Shown in pieces: positions 25,714 to 38,011 of a DNA stretch of 64,000 nt. How positions within the stretch are numbered: the first letter of the stretch is position 1; every line of letters starts with the position of its first letter. The DNA lies in assembly GCF_002261185.1 (NCBI RefSeq), contig NZ_NEVQ01000020.1:100658-164657 (forward strand), read 5' to 3'. Source of the DNA: Bordetella genomosp. 4 (GTDB lineage: Bacteria; Pseudomonadota; Gammaproteobacteria; Burkholderiales; Burkholderiaceae_B). A program made the position numbers and the translations under genes. The notes under the pieces are model-generated. The model saw nothing but the letters and a program-made list of their open reading frames with translations, was not told the DNA's origin and searched no databases.

Positions 25714-26050
25714 AAGGATCTCCGTGAGGCAGGGGCGCGCGGCTCGGCAAAATGCCGTGAGCATGGACCCTGCGGTGTAAATGTGCGGCTTACGGCTAAG
25801 CCGTTGAGACTAGTCGAGGTCTGCCATGCGCCGTCTCCCTGGCGGCAATGACCTGCCGTCATTGAGCATCTCTCGTTCCCGAGTCCGGCCGTAGATACAC
25901 CGCCAAGAACATCAGCAAAAATTTCCGATTCATTCGGGAATTCCGCCATGCGCGGAAACATAGCCGCCGCCGACGCCTGCGGCGTGGCCGCCACGCTCTC
26001 AGTTAGTATAAGAACCCTGTCCATTTCGACCTGGCCTCGGCCCTCATGTC
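25714..26050. promoter_or_regulatory. 337-base divergent spacer, Mn-catalase / lysR
   Basis: This is the only stretch above 300 bases without a gene. ORFs crossing it have no recognisable composition. It must hold the promoters of both flanking genes. The one clear dyad is AATGAC-CTGCC-GTCATT at 25847-25863 (six-base arms, 17 bases in all), a candidate site for the LysR protein. No clear consensus -35/-10 pair was picked out with confidence. Confidence 0.5.
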
Positions 26051-26995
26051 ATGCTAAACACCGCTTTGCAGTATTTCTTGGGAGTCGTAGATACGGGGTC
26101 GTTGACTGGCGCCGCACAAAAACTGCATGTCGCCCCGTCAGCAGTGAGCCGAATGATCCGCAAACTGGAAGAAGAACACCAGACACTATTGTTCGACCGT
26201 CATGCCCGAGGCATGGTGTTGACCGAGGCGGGACAACTGCTCAAAGCCTATGCACGCCGCGCCGCGCTGGAATCCGAACGTGCCCGGGCAGAAATCCGTG
26301 AATTGAGCCAAATTGGTCAGAAACTCATTCGAATTTCCGCCAACCAGGCGTTTGGCCGCGAATTATTGCCCCGCGTCATTGGCAAGGCCCTGGCCATAGA
26401 ACCCACCCTGCGTTTTGAATTGACTACCCTGCAGTCGTTGGAGATCAATCGCCGCGTGCGCGAGGGCGAAGACGATATCGGCGTGAGCTATAACCTGTCT
26501 CCGCCACAAGGGGTAGACGTTCAATACGCCAGGAAAATGCCCGTATTTGCGATCATGTCGCCTGCTCATCCGCTGGCGAAACACAAAGTACTGTCGCTAC
26601 GCGACTTGAAAGACCACCCCGTGGCACTCATGGGAGCAGGCAGCACGATACGCTTCATGGTCGATCTCTGCTGCATGCACGAAAATATCAAGCTCAACGT
26701 GGCCCTCACCTGCAACAACCAAGAGGGCATTCACACCAGCTGCATGGACTGGGGCGCCATCGGCTTTTCCAGCGACCTGACGGTCAGAGGGTTGACCGAA
26801 CGCGGCGAGCTGGTCGCCGTCCCGCTATCGAACAGCAGTTTGCACCAGCGCAACTGTCACATTCAGACCATGGCTGACCGCCACCTGCCCAGCAGCGTAC
26901 TGCGCTTTGTGGACATGTTGCGCGAACATATCGAGGCGGCCTATGACCATCCAGCATGGATGATGGCCGCCATCGAGACCGATGCACCACGCTAG
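26051..26995 (+). CDS. LysR-family regulator divergent from Mn-catalase
   Basis: Regulator of 314 aa: HTH at 15-45 (GSLTGAAQKLHVAPSAVSRM), then an effector domain from about 90 (IGQKLIRISANQAFGRELLP, EGEDDIGVSYNLSPPQGVDV). It resembles LysR proteins found with amino-acid or peptide catabolism genes. Two neighbours could be targets: the divergent Mn-catalase gene, and the M81 peptidase operon, which converges on it with a 4-base overlap. It is not recognisable as OxyR (no OxyR-type redox cysteine arrangement), so direct peroxide sensing is not claimed. Confidence 0.88.
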   Translation: MLNTALQYFLGVVDTGSLTGAAQKLHVAPSAVSRMIRKLEEEHQTLLFDRHARGMVLTEAGQLLKAYARRAALESERARAEIRELSQIGQKLIRISANQAFGRELLPRVIGKALAIEPTLRFELTTLQSLEINRRVREGEDDIGVSYNLSPPQGVDVQYARKMPVFAIMSPAHPLAKHKVLSLRDLKDHPVALMGAGSTIRFMVDLCCMHENIKLNVALTCNNQEGIHTSCMDWGAIGFSSDLTVRGLTERGELVAVPLSNSSLHQRNCHIQTMADRHLPSSVLRFVDMLREHIEAAYDHPAWMMAAIETDAPR

Positions 26996-28536
26996 TCTGT
27001 CACTTCTGATGCCCAGGCCGGTTCATGCCAGACAGCGTCATTGTCCAACGGCCATACCGGCCTCGGCAAACGCTTGAAATCGACTTGTTTCAGGTTCGGC
27101 GTGGTCAGCCCGGGACTATCAACGTCGTGTATACGTTCGTCAGGGAAGAACTCGTCAAAGCCCGCCCGATAGTGGCCTCGGCTTTTGACAATGACATGAC
27201 CCGCATGCGCGATGTCGATGTCATGCATTTCCAGGATCGCCGGCTCGGCCAGCTGACGACGCAGACTGCCCACCACCACCAGCATTCCCGACTCCAACAA
27301 CTCCAATAGACAAGTCGGCCCTAACGAGAACTTGCGTCCCCGCATGATGCCGCGCCGCCCCATACCCTCGCCATCGGTCAGTTTCAGCACTCGAGCGCGC
27401 GAGGTATAGCGCCGCGAATACAGGCTTTCCTCGCGATTGAATACGGCATCGAACTCCGCACCGACACCGAGCTGCCCGGCCTCGGCTACCAACGCCGGGT
27501 CCACGAACATACCGAGCACGACGTTCGGGATATGCGCCTCGTCGAAAGCCTTCAACAGCCATGACGTATTGCCTCGACCGCCGCCTCCGGGGTTATCCGC
27601 AACATCGGCAAATAGCAGAGGTTTGTTGGCGTCTCGCGCCAACTCGACTGCGCGCTCGACAGAGATGGTGTTAGCCACGTAGCGCGCCCGATCTGCCCAC
27701 CCCGCACGGGCCACTTGCAACGCCGTACGACGCGCGGCTTGCAGATCGCCACGTGACGTCACGGTGATGGTGACACCGCATTTAGGCAGATCGGAAAACA
27801 CAAAACCAGCGCAAACGGAAACGTGGGCGATGGGACCTTCGCCACGTTTTTGCGTCAAACGCGTGCCCATCGCCACCATATCCGCGTAAGGCCCGCTGGA
27901 CGTCAATAGCGTGACGGACGGTGGTGTCAATGGTAAACGGATGTATGCCGTTTCCATGCGCGTTCCGTCCAGCATCTCATGAATCATATCGGCCGCATCA
28001 GCCGCACGCTCTCGCTGGTCGACGTGTGGATTGGTACGGTATGCGATTAATGCGTCCAGCGCGTCCACGGTTTCCTCAGACACATTGCAGTGCAGATCGT
28101 GCGTGGCGATGATGGGTACGTCCGGCCCCACGATGTTGCGTAGACGCAGCGCTAGCACGCCCTCTGTGTCATCCTCGCCCTCTGCCGACGAAGCGCCATG
28201 GTTCGCCACGTACACCGCGTCCACCGGCATGGCGGCCACCAGGCGACGCTCCACCTCGGCCACAAAAGTCGCCCATACCGACGCGCTGGCAGGACCGCCC
28301 GGAGGCGCCCCGACCACAATCAATGGCGCCGGCGTCCAAGGTCCTAGCTCGTCCATCCGCGCATAGAATCCCGTCACTTCGCTAGGCAGGCGGCTAACGC
28401 TACGAGCCAGCTCGGTGATAGTTTCGCCCTCTTCCCAGCATTGGGCTCGGAAATCTTGTTCGACCGACAGCGGAGAAAAGGCATTGGCCTCCAGATGAAA
28501 GCCCAGAACAGCGACTTTCGGTGTTTTGCTACTCAT
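26992..28536 (-). CDS. M81-family metallopeptidase (MlrC/microcystinase C-like)
   Basis: A 514-aa protein of peptidase family M81, whose known member MlrC finishes breakdown of the cyclic peptide microcystin; most members have unknown substrates. Characteristic segments are KVAVLGFHLEANAFSPL at the N-terminus, VDAVYVANHGASSAEGEDD, VPIIATHDLHCNVSEE (putative zinc ligands Asp/His), FADVADNPGGGGRGNTSWLL and a C-terminal domain with GHVIVKSRGHYRAGFDEFF. It is the last gene of a dipeptide-type ABC importer operon, so it probably processes the imported peptide or peptide-like compound. No signal peptide is seen. Confidence 0.92.
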   Translation of the reverse strand: MSSKTPKVAVLGFHLEANAFSPLSVEQDFRAQCWEEGETITELARSVSRLPSEVTGFYARMDELGPWTPAPLIVVGAPPGGPASASVWATFVAEVERRLVAAMPVDAVYVANHGASSAEGEDDTEGVLALRLRNIVGPDVPIIATHDLHCNVSEETVDALDALIAYRTNPHVDQRERAADAADMIHEMLDGTRMETAYIRLPLTPPSVTLLTSSGPYADMVAMGTRLTQKRGEGPIAHVSVCAGFVFSDLPKCGVTITVTSRGDLQAARRTALQVARAGWADRARYVANTISVERAVELARDANKPLLFADVADNPGGGGRGNTSWLLKAFDEAHIPNVVLGMFVDPALVAEAGQLGVGAEFDAVFNREESLYSRRYTSRARVLKLTDGEGMGRRGIMRGRKFSLGPTCLLELLESGMLVVVGSLRRQLAEPAILEMHDIDIAHAGHVIVKSRGHYRAGFDEFFPDERIHDVDSPGLTTPNLKQVDFKRLPRPVWPLDNDAVWHEPAWASEVTD

Positions 28537-28554
28537 ATGGATCTCCCTTTAGCC

Positions 28555-30147
28555 TTAGTCCTTACGTACGGTGTAGAACAAGGACATTTGCGGCTGGAAG
28601 TCCTTCCATTCCTTGCGCAAGGCGCTGACGGGATAGGTCGCGCCCAGCGGAATGTACGGGACATCCTCAAATACCTGCAGTTGGATTTCGCGGCATATTT
28701 TCTTTTGTGTTTCCAAGTCTGGCGCGTTGAACCAATCCAGACGCAGCTTTTCGATGCGCTCGCTGGTCGGCCATCCGAACCAGGCTTGTTTACCATTGCC
28801 GCGCAATGCCAAGTGACCAGCAGGATCCAGGTTGTTCGGGCCCGTGTTGCCCGTGAAAGCAACGCTCCAGCCCCCTGCGGCCGGTGCGTCCTGATTGTTG
28901 CGGCGCTGCACGGCTGTACCCCAATCCATGGTCTGCACGTCCACATTGAACCCCAGGCGTTTGAACAGATCGGCGGTAACCAGCGCCGCAGCATGCCAAG
29001 TGGGAAAATCCACCGGATCCAACAGCACGACCTTTTCGCCGTTGTATCCAGCCGCCTTGATAGCCTCGCGGGCGGCATCGATGTCACGCTTACCCGTCAG
29101 CTTTTCCATGCCGGCGTCGCTGTCCATCGGCGAACCGGGCACGAACACGCCGCACTTATCACTCCAGTACTCCGGGAAATCCGCGCCATTCATGGCGGTC
29201 ATGTATTCCGTCTGATTCACCGCGCTGAGTACGGCACGACGAATGGCAGGATTATTGAACGGCGCATGCAGATGATTGAAGCGCATCACGCCGATGGTCG
29301 GCAGGCTACGCTTGACCAGGTGAATGCTGGGATCCGAAGTCAAAACGGGCAAGAAATCGTTGTCCACCATCTCCACACCGTCGACCTCACCCGCTTGCAG
29401 CGCAGCAATAGCGGTAGCGCGGTCGGGGATGATGTGCCAACGCACCTCGTCTACGTGTGCGAGCTTCGGCCCCGCTGTGAACTCGGGCTTGTGGTCATCC
29501 GCGCGCGGCACATAGCCGGCGAATTTCTCATACACCACGCGTGAGCCGGACATCCATTTTTCAGCGACAAATTTGAACGGACCGCTGCCCACCATTTCTT
29601 TGACGACTTCGGTTTCTGGCGTCTGAGCCAGGCGCTCCGGCATGATGCATGCCATATTGCCCGATTGCCGCCCCAACGCATTCAGAATCAGTGGAAACGG
29701 TTTTTTCAGCTTGAATTGAATGGTTTTGTCGTCCAAGGCGGTCAGCGATTCCGTCGACTGCATCAGCGATTTACCCATCAGGTCTTTCTTGGACCAACGC
29801 AAGATGCTCGCTACCGCATCCTGCGCGCGTACCGGCGATCCATCATGAAACACCAGGCCGTCACGCAGCGTGATCTTCCACAATAGGCCGTCGTTTTCGC
29901 TGACGTGGTTGGCCACCATTTGCGGGCTGGGTTGATAGTCGTTATCCAGACCATACAACGTGTCGAATACCAATTGTCCGTGCACCTGCGTTACGGCAGC
30001 AGTCGTGAACACCGGATCCAACAACGTCAGGTCGGCTTGCGGCACCCAGCGAAACGCCAGTTTTCCGGATTGTGCAAAAGACATACCCGGCAACGCCCAG
30101 GCGGCGGCCGATGCGGATGAGGCCAACAGAAAACTTCTACGATCCAT
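28555..30147 (-). CDS. Dipeptide-type ABC transporter substrate-binding protein
   Basis: Periplasmic SBP family 5 protein (530 aa). The N-terminus MDRRSFLLASSASAAAWALP contains a twin-arginine-like motif and a hydrophobic stretch ending at FAQ. Family segments are DLTLLDPVFTTAAVTQVHGQ, WKITLRDGLVFHDGSPVRAQ, VGSGPFKFVAEKWMSGSRVV and AALQAGEVDGVEMVD. The ATG at 30147 follows GGAGAT. It lies between the ATPase gene and the M81 gene in a five-gene operon. The ligand is expected to be a short peptide or a related amide, unverified. Confidence 0.93.
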   Translation of the reverse strand: MDRRSFLLASSASAAAWALPGMSFAQSGKLAFRWVPQADLTLLDPVFTTAAVTQVHGQLVFDTLYGLDNDYQPSPQMVANHVSENDGLLWKITLRDGLVFHDGSPVRAQDAVASILRWSKKDLMGKSLMQSTESLTALDDKTIQFKLKKPFPLILNALGRQSGNMACIMPERLAQTPETEVVKEMVGSGPFKFVAEKWMSGSRVVYEKFAGYVPRADDHKPEFTAGPKLAHVDEVRWHIIPDRATAIAALQAGEVDGVEMVDNDFLPVLTSDPSIHLVKRSLPTIGVMRFNHLHAPFNNPAIRRAVLSAVNQTEYMTAMNGADFPEYWSDKCGVFVPGSPMDSDAGMEKLTGKRDIDAAREAIKAAGYNGEKVVLLDPVDFPTWHAAALVTADLFKRLGFNVDVQTMDWGTAVQRRNNQDAPAAGGWSVAFTGNTGPNNLDPAGHLALRGNGKQAWFGWPTSERIEKLRLDWFNAPDLETQKKICREIQLQVFEDVPYIPLGATYPVSALRKEWKDFQPQMSLFYTVRKD

Positions 30148-30178
30148 TTTGATCTCCAGGATAAAAAAGGAAAAACGT

Positions 30179-32025
<1,847 letters not shown>

Positions 32026-32029
<4 letters not shown>

Positions 32030-32859
32030 ATCCTCTTGGCCATGCGCGGGTCAACCGCGTCACGCAGCCCATCGCCCAGCATGTTGATGGCCAGGATCGT
32101 GATAGACAGGAACAGTGCCGGGAAAGCGATCAGGTGAGGCTTGATCTGCCACAGTGCACGGCCTTCGGCCATGATGTTGCCCCACGACGGCACCGAAGGC
32201 GGAACGCCTGCGCCGATAAAGGACAGGCTGGCTTCAGCCAGGATGGCTACACCGCATATATAGGTGGCCTGTACCATCAACGCTGCCAAGGTATTCGGAA
32301 AGATATGGCGCAACACGATGCGAAGCCGGCTTGCCCCAGCGGCTACAGCGGCCTCTACATAAGGTTGCTCACGCAACGACAGCACCAATCCACGCACCAA
32401 ACGCACTACCCGCGGCACCTCGGCGATCGTGATGGCAATGATCACATTCTGCAACGACGCGCGCGTCAGTGCGATCAATGCAATCGCCAGCAGAATCGTA
32501 GGAATGGACATGAAGCCATCCATAATGCGCATCACCACCGCATCGACCCACCGGACGAAACCCGCAGCCAAGCCGATCGCGACCCCGATCACGGTAGACA
32601 ACGCCGCTACCGAAAACCCGACAATCAACGAGATGCGCGCGCCATAGATCACGCGAGAGTACACATCACGGCCAAGCAGATCCGTGCCGAACCAGAACTG
32701 CGCACTGGGTGCACGCGTACGATGAATAGGAGATAGCGCGGTCGGGTCCACCGTCCCTAAAAATGGCGCAAAAATCGCGATCAGGAACAGCAACAACAGC
32801 AGCAGGCCACCGACGGCTGTCGTCGGATGCCGCTTAAGAAAGCCGATAAAAGTATTCAT
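32026..32859 (-). CDS. Dipeptide-type ABC transporter permease (DppC/GsiD-like)
   Basis: Inner-membrane permease (277 aa) starting [20 protein letters not shown], with the DppC-type N-terminal helix, the [20 protein letters not shown] periplasmic segment and the EAA loop around [20 protein letters not shown]. It overlaps the upstream permease by one base (TGATG) and the ATPase by four, so the three are tightly coupled. Confidence 0.94.
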
Positions 32860-33800
32860 CAGTACTTGATCCTCGGATCGAAGGCGCGATACAGCAGATC
32901 GACCAACAGGTTGACCAGCACGTACATAAAGCTGAAGAGCAGAATGACGCCCTGAATGATCGGGTAGTCGCGCCGCAGAATGGCATCGACCACCAGGCGG
33001 CCCAGCCCGGGAATAGAGAAGACGGTCTCAGTTACGACCGTGCCGCTGATCAGCAACGCGACGCCACTGCCGATCACAGTGATGATGGGTACGGCGGCAT
33101 TCTTTAATGCATGGCGAAACAGCAGGCCACGATTGTTTACGCCCTTGGCACGCGCAGTACGCACATAATCCTGACTCAAGGTTTCCAGCAGTGTTGCGCG
33201 TGTGATGCGAGTGATCAGCGCTACGTAGACACTGCCCAATGCCAACGCCGGTAATACCAAGGTATGTACCGAGGCCCAGAACCCGGTCGACAGGGGAACG
33301 TACCCCTGCACCGGAAACCACCGTAGTTGCAGGCCAAAGAACCAGGCCAGCAAATAGCCTACGGCAAACGAAGGCACAGAGAAACTGAATACCGCCAGGA
33401 CCATGATGGTGCGATCCTGCAGACGGTTATGCTTCCATGCGGCCAATGCTCCGATCGGAATGGCGATGATGACCGAGACGATCAAAGTCATCAGCATCAG
33501 CGAGAACGTCGGGGCAAGCCGCTGGCTGATCATATGGCTCACCGGCTGACCGGTGAATAGCGACATGCCCAGATCACCGTGCAACACATTCCAGCTCCAA
33601 ACACCGAAGCGTTGCAGAAACGGTTGGTCCAGCCCCAACGCCGCCCGAATGCGCAGAATGTCATCGGGCGTCGCGTCTTCCCCCGCCAACAAGGCGGCGG
33701 GGTCACCCGGCGCCAGGTCAAGCAAGCCGAACACGAATAGCGCAACGAACAGCATGACGGGTAAGGTCATGAACAGCCGTCGCAATGTGTACGAAAGCAT
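32859..33800 (-). CDS. Dipeptide-type ABC transporter permease (DppB/GsiC-like)
   Basis: First gene of the importer operon (313 aa): MLSYTLRRLFMTLPVMLFVA helix, LDLAPGDPAALLAGEDATPD periplasmic region, and the EAA loop near DYVRTARAKGVNNRGLLFRH. GGGAAA lies a few bases before the ATG. Its promoter must lie in the 229-base gap 33801-34029. Confidence 0.94.
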   Translation of the reverse strand: MLSYTLRRLFMTLPVMLFVALFVFGLLDLAPGDPAALLAGEDATPDDILRIRAALGLDQPFLQRFGVWSWNVLHGDLGMSLFTGQPVSHMISQRLAPTFSLMLMTLIVSVIIAIPIGALAAWKHNRLQDRTIMVLAVFSFSVPSFAVGYLLAWFFGLQLRWFPVQGYVPLSTGFWASVHTLVLPALALGSVYVALITRITRATLLETLSQDYVRTARAKGVNNRGLLFRHALKNAAVPIITVIGSGVALLISGTVVTETVFSIPGLGRLVVDAILRRDYPIIQGVILLFSFMYVLVNLLVDLLYRAFDPRIKY

Positions 33801-33958
33801 TGTTTCCCTTTATCTAGTCAAGCCGCGGCTAAAGAATCGTCCAACGGCTACCCCCGGATTGCCCTGCGAAACTACGCAGAACGACTTGCGCCGGATTCTA
33901 GATAGAGGGGAACATTCAATCCATATCAATATTTCTAAAACAACGTTGCTTTTATTGG

Positions 33959-33977
33959 AAGGCTTCGGCAAAGCCTT
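33959..33977 (-). terminator. Possible stem-loop downstream of paoC
   Basis: AAGGCTT-CGGCA-AAGCCTT forms a 7-bp stem 52 bases beyond the paoC stop. No clear U tract follows on the minus strand (CCAATAAAA), so if it terminates at all it does so weakly. The rest of the 33801-34029 gap shows no ORF. Confidence 0.3.
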
Positions 33978-34029
33978 AAGGTTGTTGGTTTTGCGGCCAA
34001 AAGAAGTTCGGAGAGCCTAGGGAATTCCC

Positions 34030-36285
34030 TCACCCCTGGATAACCGCGTCGCCCAAGCCTGCCATCACTTTATCCAACGTAACCGGGAACTCCCGCACGC
34101 GAACGCCCGTTGCGTTGTAGACAGCATTGGCCACTGCCGCGCCCGCGCCGCACACGCCCAACTCACCCAGACCCTTGACGCCCAGCGCATTGGCGTGTTC
34201 GTCGGGCTCCTCGAGAAACACGACCTCCATCTGCGCGATGTCGCCATTGACCGGCACCAGGTATTCGGCCAGATCGTGATTAACGAAATGCCCATGGCGC
34301 GTATCCAACAGAGTCTGTTCCATCAATGCTGCGCCGATGCCCCACGTCATTCCTCCCAGGATCTGCGAGCGCGCCGTCTTGGCATTGAGAATGCGCCCGG
34401 CACTGATGACCGACAGCATGCGGCGCATGCGGATTTCACCAGTATCGATATCAATCTCGACTTCGACAAAGTGCGCGCCGTACGAATGCTGCGAGTACGC
34501 TTTGTACGATTCGCCCATAGGTCCCACGCTGCCCTCGGCTTGCAAGCCACGTGGCGCTGCGCGCTGCATCAGCGCAGCCAGGGATTCTGAATGGCTGCCT
34601 GCGATGATCTTGCCGCCGGCAAAGCGTAGCGCGTCTGCGTCGGCCTCGCGGTACGGTGATCCGGCGGCGTCAGCAATCTGGCGCTTGATAGCCTGGCAGG
34701 CCGCTAACACCGCATTGCTCGTGCTCGCGGCTCCCCACGAACCGCCCGAGCCGGCGGTGCGAGGATGACGACTATCACCCAGCTGCACTCGTACCGCCGA
34801 CATGGGCACCCCCAGGCTCTCAGCGGCAACCTGAGTGATGATCGTGTAAGTGCCTGTACCGATGTCGGTCATATCCATGCTGACAGTAATCCGGCCCATC
34901 GCATCGATAGCCACACGTGCGGTGGAGGCGCCGATGTAATTGGGCCGGATGGCAGCCGCCATACCCATGCCGATCAGTTTGCGCCCCTCGCGCACGCTGG
35001 CGGGCTTGGGATTGCGATGTTTCCACCCGAAACGCTCGGCGCCGGTGCGCATGCATTCCACCAGATTGCGGGCGGAAAACGGCACGCCACGCTCGGGGTC
35101 TTGAGCGGGCTCATTACGCACACGCAGCTCGATCGGATCCAGCGCCAGGCGCTCGGCTAGTTCATCCATACCGCATTCATAGGCCAACATTCCAGGTGCC
35201 TCCCCCGGTGAACGCATCCATTCGCCACGATTCAGATCCACGGGCACCAGGCGATGACGGGTCAGACGATTGGGGGCTGCATACAAGTGGCGGGCGAATA
35301 CTGCGGTCTGTTCGCAAAACTCCTCGAAGCGAGAGGTAGCCGAATAAACGTCGTAGCCCATCGCCGTCAACTTGCCATCCGGCTGCGCGCCCAGGCGCAA
35401 CTGATGCACCATAGCTGCACGATAGCCAGCGTTGGCATACATCTGTTGACGCGTCAAGGCGATCTTGACGGGACGCTGCAATACTCTGGCGGCCAGCGCC
35501 GCCAGGATGGCATCGGCATGAGGAATCAGCTTGGCGCCAAAGCCTCCACCCACGTAGGGGCTGATGATGCGGATACGCTCAGGCGCAATGCGCAGCGTGT
35601 TGGCCAGCGTGGCGCGAAAATTATTCAGAGTCTGCGCTGACGCGTATACCGTCAGATCATCGCCCCGCCATACCGCGATGGTAGCCTGCGGCTCCATGGG
35701 ATTATGGCTTTGATACGGTGTCGCGTAGGTCAGATCCAAGGCGACCGCTGCCTGCTTGAACGCGCCCTCGAAGTCACCTACCGCGCTGTCGGGGGCCATA
35801 CCCGCATTGACACGCGGCGGCGTATAGGCCTGCCCCAAGCGCGACGTCAGTTCGAAATCGGCCTTTTCCTCGTCGTAGCGCACACGTATCAGACGGGCTG
35901 CCGCGCGCGCAGCCTCGAAAGTTTCGGCCACAACGAGCGCCACCGGTTCGTCGTAATAGCGCACGCGGTCGTTGACCAGAGCGGGGCGGGCACGCGTGAA
36001 GACATCCGGCACCTTGGGCGGCACAGCGGGGCCGAATTCCGGCTGCGCGGGCGCGTTGCGATGGGTCATCACATACAAGACGCCTGGCGCGCGGCGCGCG
36101 GCGCTGTCATCGATGTCCCTGATGCGCCCCTTGGCGATGGACGCGCCCAGGATGTATCCATGGGCAGCTTGCCCGGCTTCGGTGTGTTCGTAAGCATAGG
36201 TAGCCCGGCCCGTTACTTTCAATCGGCCATCAATGCGGTCGACAGGCTGGCCGATGAGGCTCTCAGTTTGCGTGGATGTGGTCAT
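34030..36285 (-). CDS. paoC: Molybdenum-cofactor subunit of periplasmic aldehyde oxidoreductase (PaoC-like)
   Basis: Large subunit (751 aa) of a xanthine-oxidase-family enzyme that oxidises aldehydes to carboxylic acids; it holds the molybdopterin-cytosine dinucleotide. Seen are GQPVDRIDGRLKVTGRATYA (aldehyde oxidase hammerhead domain at 12-130), ISPYVGGGFGAKL, GEWMRSPGEAPGMLAYECGM, MDMTDIGTGTYTIITQVAAE, AGSGGSWGAASTSNAVLAAC and the catalytic glutamate in KGLGELGVCGAG near the C-terminus. The gene order 2Fe-2S, FAD, Moco matches paoABC of E. coli. Its ATG is 2 bases from the paoB stop. Confidence 0.92.
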   Translation of the reverse strand: MTTSTQTESLIGQPVDRIDGRLKVTGRATYAYEHTEAGQAAHGYILGASIAKGRIRDIDDSAARRAPGVLYVMTHRNAPAQPEFGPAVPPKVPDVFTRARPALVNDRVRYYDEPVALVVAETFEAARAAARLIRVRYDEEKADFELTSRLGQAYTPPRVNAGMAPDSAVGDFEGAFKQAAVALDLTYATPYQSHNPMEPQATIAVWRGDDLTVYASAQTLNNFRATLANTLRIAPERIRIISPYVGGGFGAKLIPHADAILAALAARVLQRPVKIALTRQQMYANAGYRAAMVHQLRLGAQPDGKLTAMGYDVYSATSRFEEFCEQTAVFARHLYAAPNRLTRHRLVPVDLNRGEWMRSPGEAPGMLAYECGMDELAERLALDPIELRVRNEPAQDPERGVPFSARNLVECMRTGAERFGWKHRNPKPASVREGRKLIGMGMAAAIRPNYIGASTARVAIDAMGRITVSMDMTDIGTGTYTIITQVAAESLGVPMSAVRVQLGDSRHPRTAGSGGSWGAASTSNAVLAACQAIKRQIADAAGSPYREADADALRFAGGKIIAGSHSESLAALMQRAAPRGLQAEGSVGPMGESYKAYSQHSYGAHFVEVEIDIDTGEIRMRRMLSVISAGRILNAKTARSQILGGMTWGIGAALMEQTLLDTRHGHFVNHDLAEYLVPVNGDIAQMEVVFLEEPDEHANALGVKGLGELGVCGAGAAVANAVYNATGVRVREFPVTLDKVMAGLGDAVIQG

Positions 36286-36287
36286 GG

Positions 36288-37280
36288 TCAGGCTCGCGAG
36301 ATGTGGGCGGCTGTCGCCAACGCCTGTTGCAGGGTCCGCTTGGCCAGCGGAATCTTGAAATCGTTACCGCCATGTCCCTGTGCCGTGGCCAGGGCAGCCT
36401 CGGCGGCCGCCACATAGGTCCCGACGGCGGCCTGCTGTCCCGTCACGCTCTGTTCTGCAGCCACGGCACGCCACGGTTTGGGCGCAATACCTCCTAATGC
36501 GATGCGGGCAGTGCGCACCTGGCCGCCTGAGGCATCGAGCACCACCGCTACCGAGACCAGAGCGAACGCATACGATGCACGATCGCGCACTTTGCGATAG
36601 AGCTGATGGCCGCGCGGCGCGGGAGGCAGCGTGACGGCAACAATCAGTTCGCCGTGCGCCAGCTGGGTTTCAATATGCGGCGTCGTGCCGGGCAAGCGGT
36701 ACAGCTCGGTGACGGGCAGACTACGCGTTTGGCCGTCCGGCATGATGGTCTGCACTGTAGCGTCCAACGCCGTCAGCGCCACGGCCATATCCGAGGGGTG
36801 TACCGAAATGCATTGGTCGCTGGCGCCGATTACCGCATTCATGCGGTTATGACCACGCATGGCTGAACACCCTGTACCCGGTTCGCGCTTGTTGCAGGGC
36901 GTATTGGGGTCGTAGAAATAGGGGCAGCGTGTGCGCTGCAGCAGGTTGCCGCCGGTCGTCGCCTTGTTGCGAATTTGGCCCGACGCCCCCGCCAGCAGCG
37001 CCTGCGACAGCACGGGATACCGGCTGCGCACGCGGCTATCGGCGGCCAGGTCGCTATTGATTACCTGAGCGCCGATGCGCAGACCTCCCTCGGCAGTGTC
37101 TTCTATGATGGCCATGGGCAGGCGGCTGATATCGACGAGATGATCGGGTTTTTCAATTTCCAGTTTCATCAGGTCCAGCAGGTTTGTACCGCCGCCGATA
37201 AAGCGCGCCCGTGGATTTGCCGCGACCGCTTCCGAGGCCTGAAGGGGGCTCGCAGCTCGCTCATACGTAAAAGGCATCAT
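36288..37280 (-). CDS. paoB: FAD subunit of aldehyde oxidoreductase with extra Fe-S cluster (PaoB-like)
   Basis: A 330-aa FAD-binding subunit. [20 protein letters not shown] (about 28-47) and [18 protein letters not shown] are FAD contacts. The inserted loop with Cys119, Cys129 and Cys138 (CPYFYD, PCNKRE, TGCSAM) is the [4Fe-4S] insert known from PaoB and 4-hydroxybenzoyl-CoA reductase. The ATG at 37280 is preferred over 37319 because GGAGG lies about eight bases upstream and four bases separate it from the paoA stop; 37277 is equally readable. Confidence 0.92.
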   Translation of the reverse strand: MMPFTYERAASPLQASEAVAANPRARFIGGGTNLLDLMKLEIEKPDHLVDISRLPMAIIEDTAEGGLRIGAQVINSDLAADSRVRSRYPVLSQALLAGASGQIRNKATTGGNLLQRTRCPYFYDPNTPCNKREPGTGCSAMRGHNRMNAVIGASDQCISVHPSDMAVALTALDATVQTIMPDGQTRSLPVTELYRLPGTTPHIETQLAHGELIVAVTLPPAPRGHQLYRKVRDRASYAFALVSVAVVLDASGGQVRTARIALGGIAPKPWRAVAAEQSVTGQQAAVGTYVAAAEAALATAQGHGGNDFKIPLAKRTLQQALATAAHISRA

Positions 37281-37284
37281 GAAA

Positions 37285-37944
37285 TCAGGCCTCCTTGGCC
37301 GCGTAGTGAATAGCGGCAACGATGTTGGGATACGCGGCGCAGCGGCAAATATTGCCGCTCATGCGTTCGCGTATCTCGGCATCGGTCAGAGTCGTCATGG
37401 GCGCAGCCACATCCTGGCTGGCATGGCTGGGCCAACCGGCGCGTACCTCTTGCAGCATGCCCACTGCCGAACAGATCTGACCGGGCGTGCAATAGCCGCA
37501 TTGAAAGCCGTCACGCGCGACAAAAGCAGCCTGCATGGGATGCAGTTTTTCATCATTGGCAAGGCCCTCGATGGTGGTGATGTCATCGTCCTCATGCATG
37601 ACCGCCAAGGCCAGGCACGAATTGATGCGGCGGCCGTTGATCAGTACGGTGCACGCGCCGCACTGGCCGTGATCACACCCTTTCTTGGAGCCCGTCAGGC
37701 CTATCTCGTGGCGCAAGGCATCCAGCACCGTGGTGCGCGGGTCCAGCGACAGCGTGTAGACCTCGGCATTGACGCGCAAGGTCACGGGACGAGTCGCCAG
37801 CGGCGTGGCAGCGCCTGGCACAGCCTGTGCCGCGCGCGACTCGCGCACCGCGGCCGGCGCCACACTTGCGAACAACAAGCCAGTAGCGGCGCCAGCCTGC
37901 AGAATGGCGCGTCGAGAAGGACGCGTCGGCGCATTGTCATCCAT
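37285..37944 (-). CDS. paoA: 2Fe-2S subunit of aldehyde oxidoreductase with Tat signal (PaoA-like)
   Basis: Electron-transfer subunit (219 aa). The N-terminus [20 protein letters not shown] is a twin-arginine signal, so the folded heterotrimer would be exported together, as with E. coli PaoABC. Two [2Fe-2S] clusters are ligated by Cys90, Cys95, Cys98 and Cys110 ([16 protein letters not shown]) and by Cys149, Cys152, Cys200 and Cys202 ([19 protein letters not shown]). It is first in the paoABC operon. No paoD/xdhC-type insertion chaperone is in the window. Confidence 0.93.
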   Translation of the reverse strand: MDDNAPTRPSRRAILQAGAATGLLFASVAPAAVRESRAAQAVPGAATPLATRPVTLRVNAEVYTLSLDPRTTVLDALRHEIGLTGSKKGCDHGQCGACTVLINGRRINSCLALAVMHEDDDITTIEGLANDEKLHPMQAAFVARDGFQCGYCTPGQICSAVGMLQEVRAGWPSHASQDVAAPMTTLTDAEIRERMSGNICRCAAYPNIVAAIHYAAKEA

Positions 37945-38011
37945 GAGTTTCTCCTGAAAGAAGGGGCAGGCACTCAGTATGGATAAGATCGCCGAGCCGC
38001 TCTTTCAGGAA

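Noticed and set aside
28441..29544. A 367-codon plus-strand frame over the M81 and SBP genes
   Set aside because: It crosses the ends of two well-supported genes and its product matches no family; its composition is that of an antisense frame.
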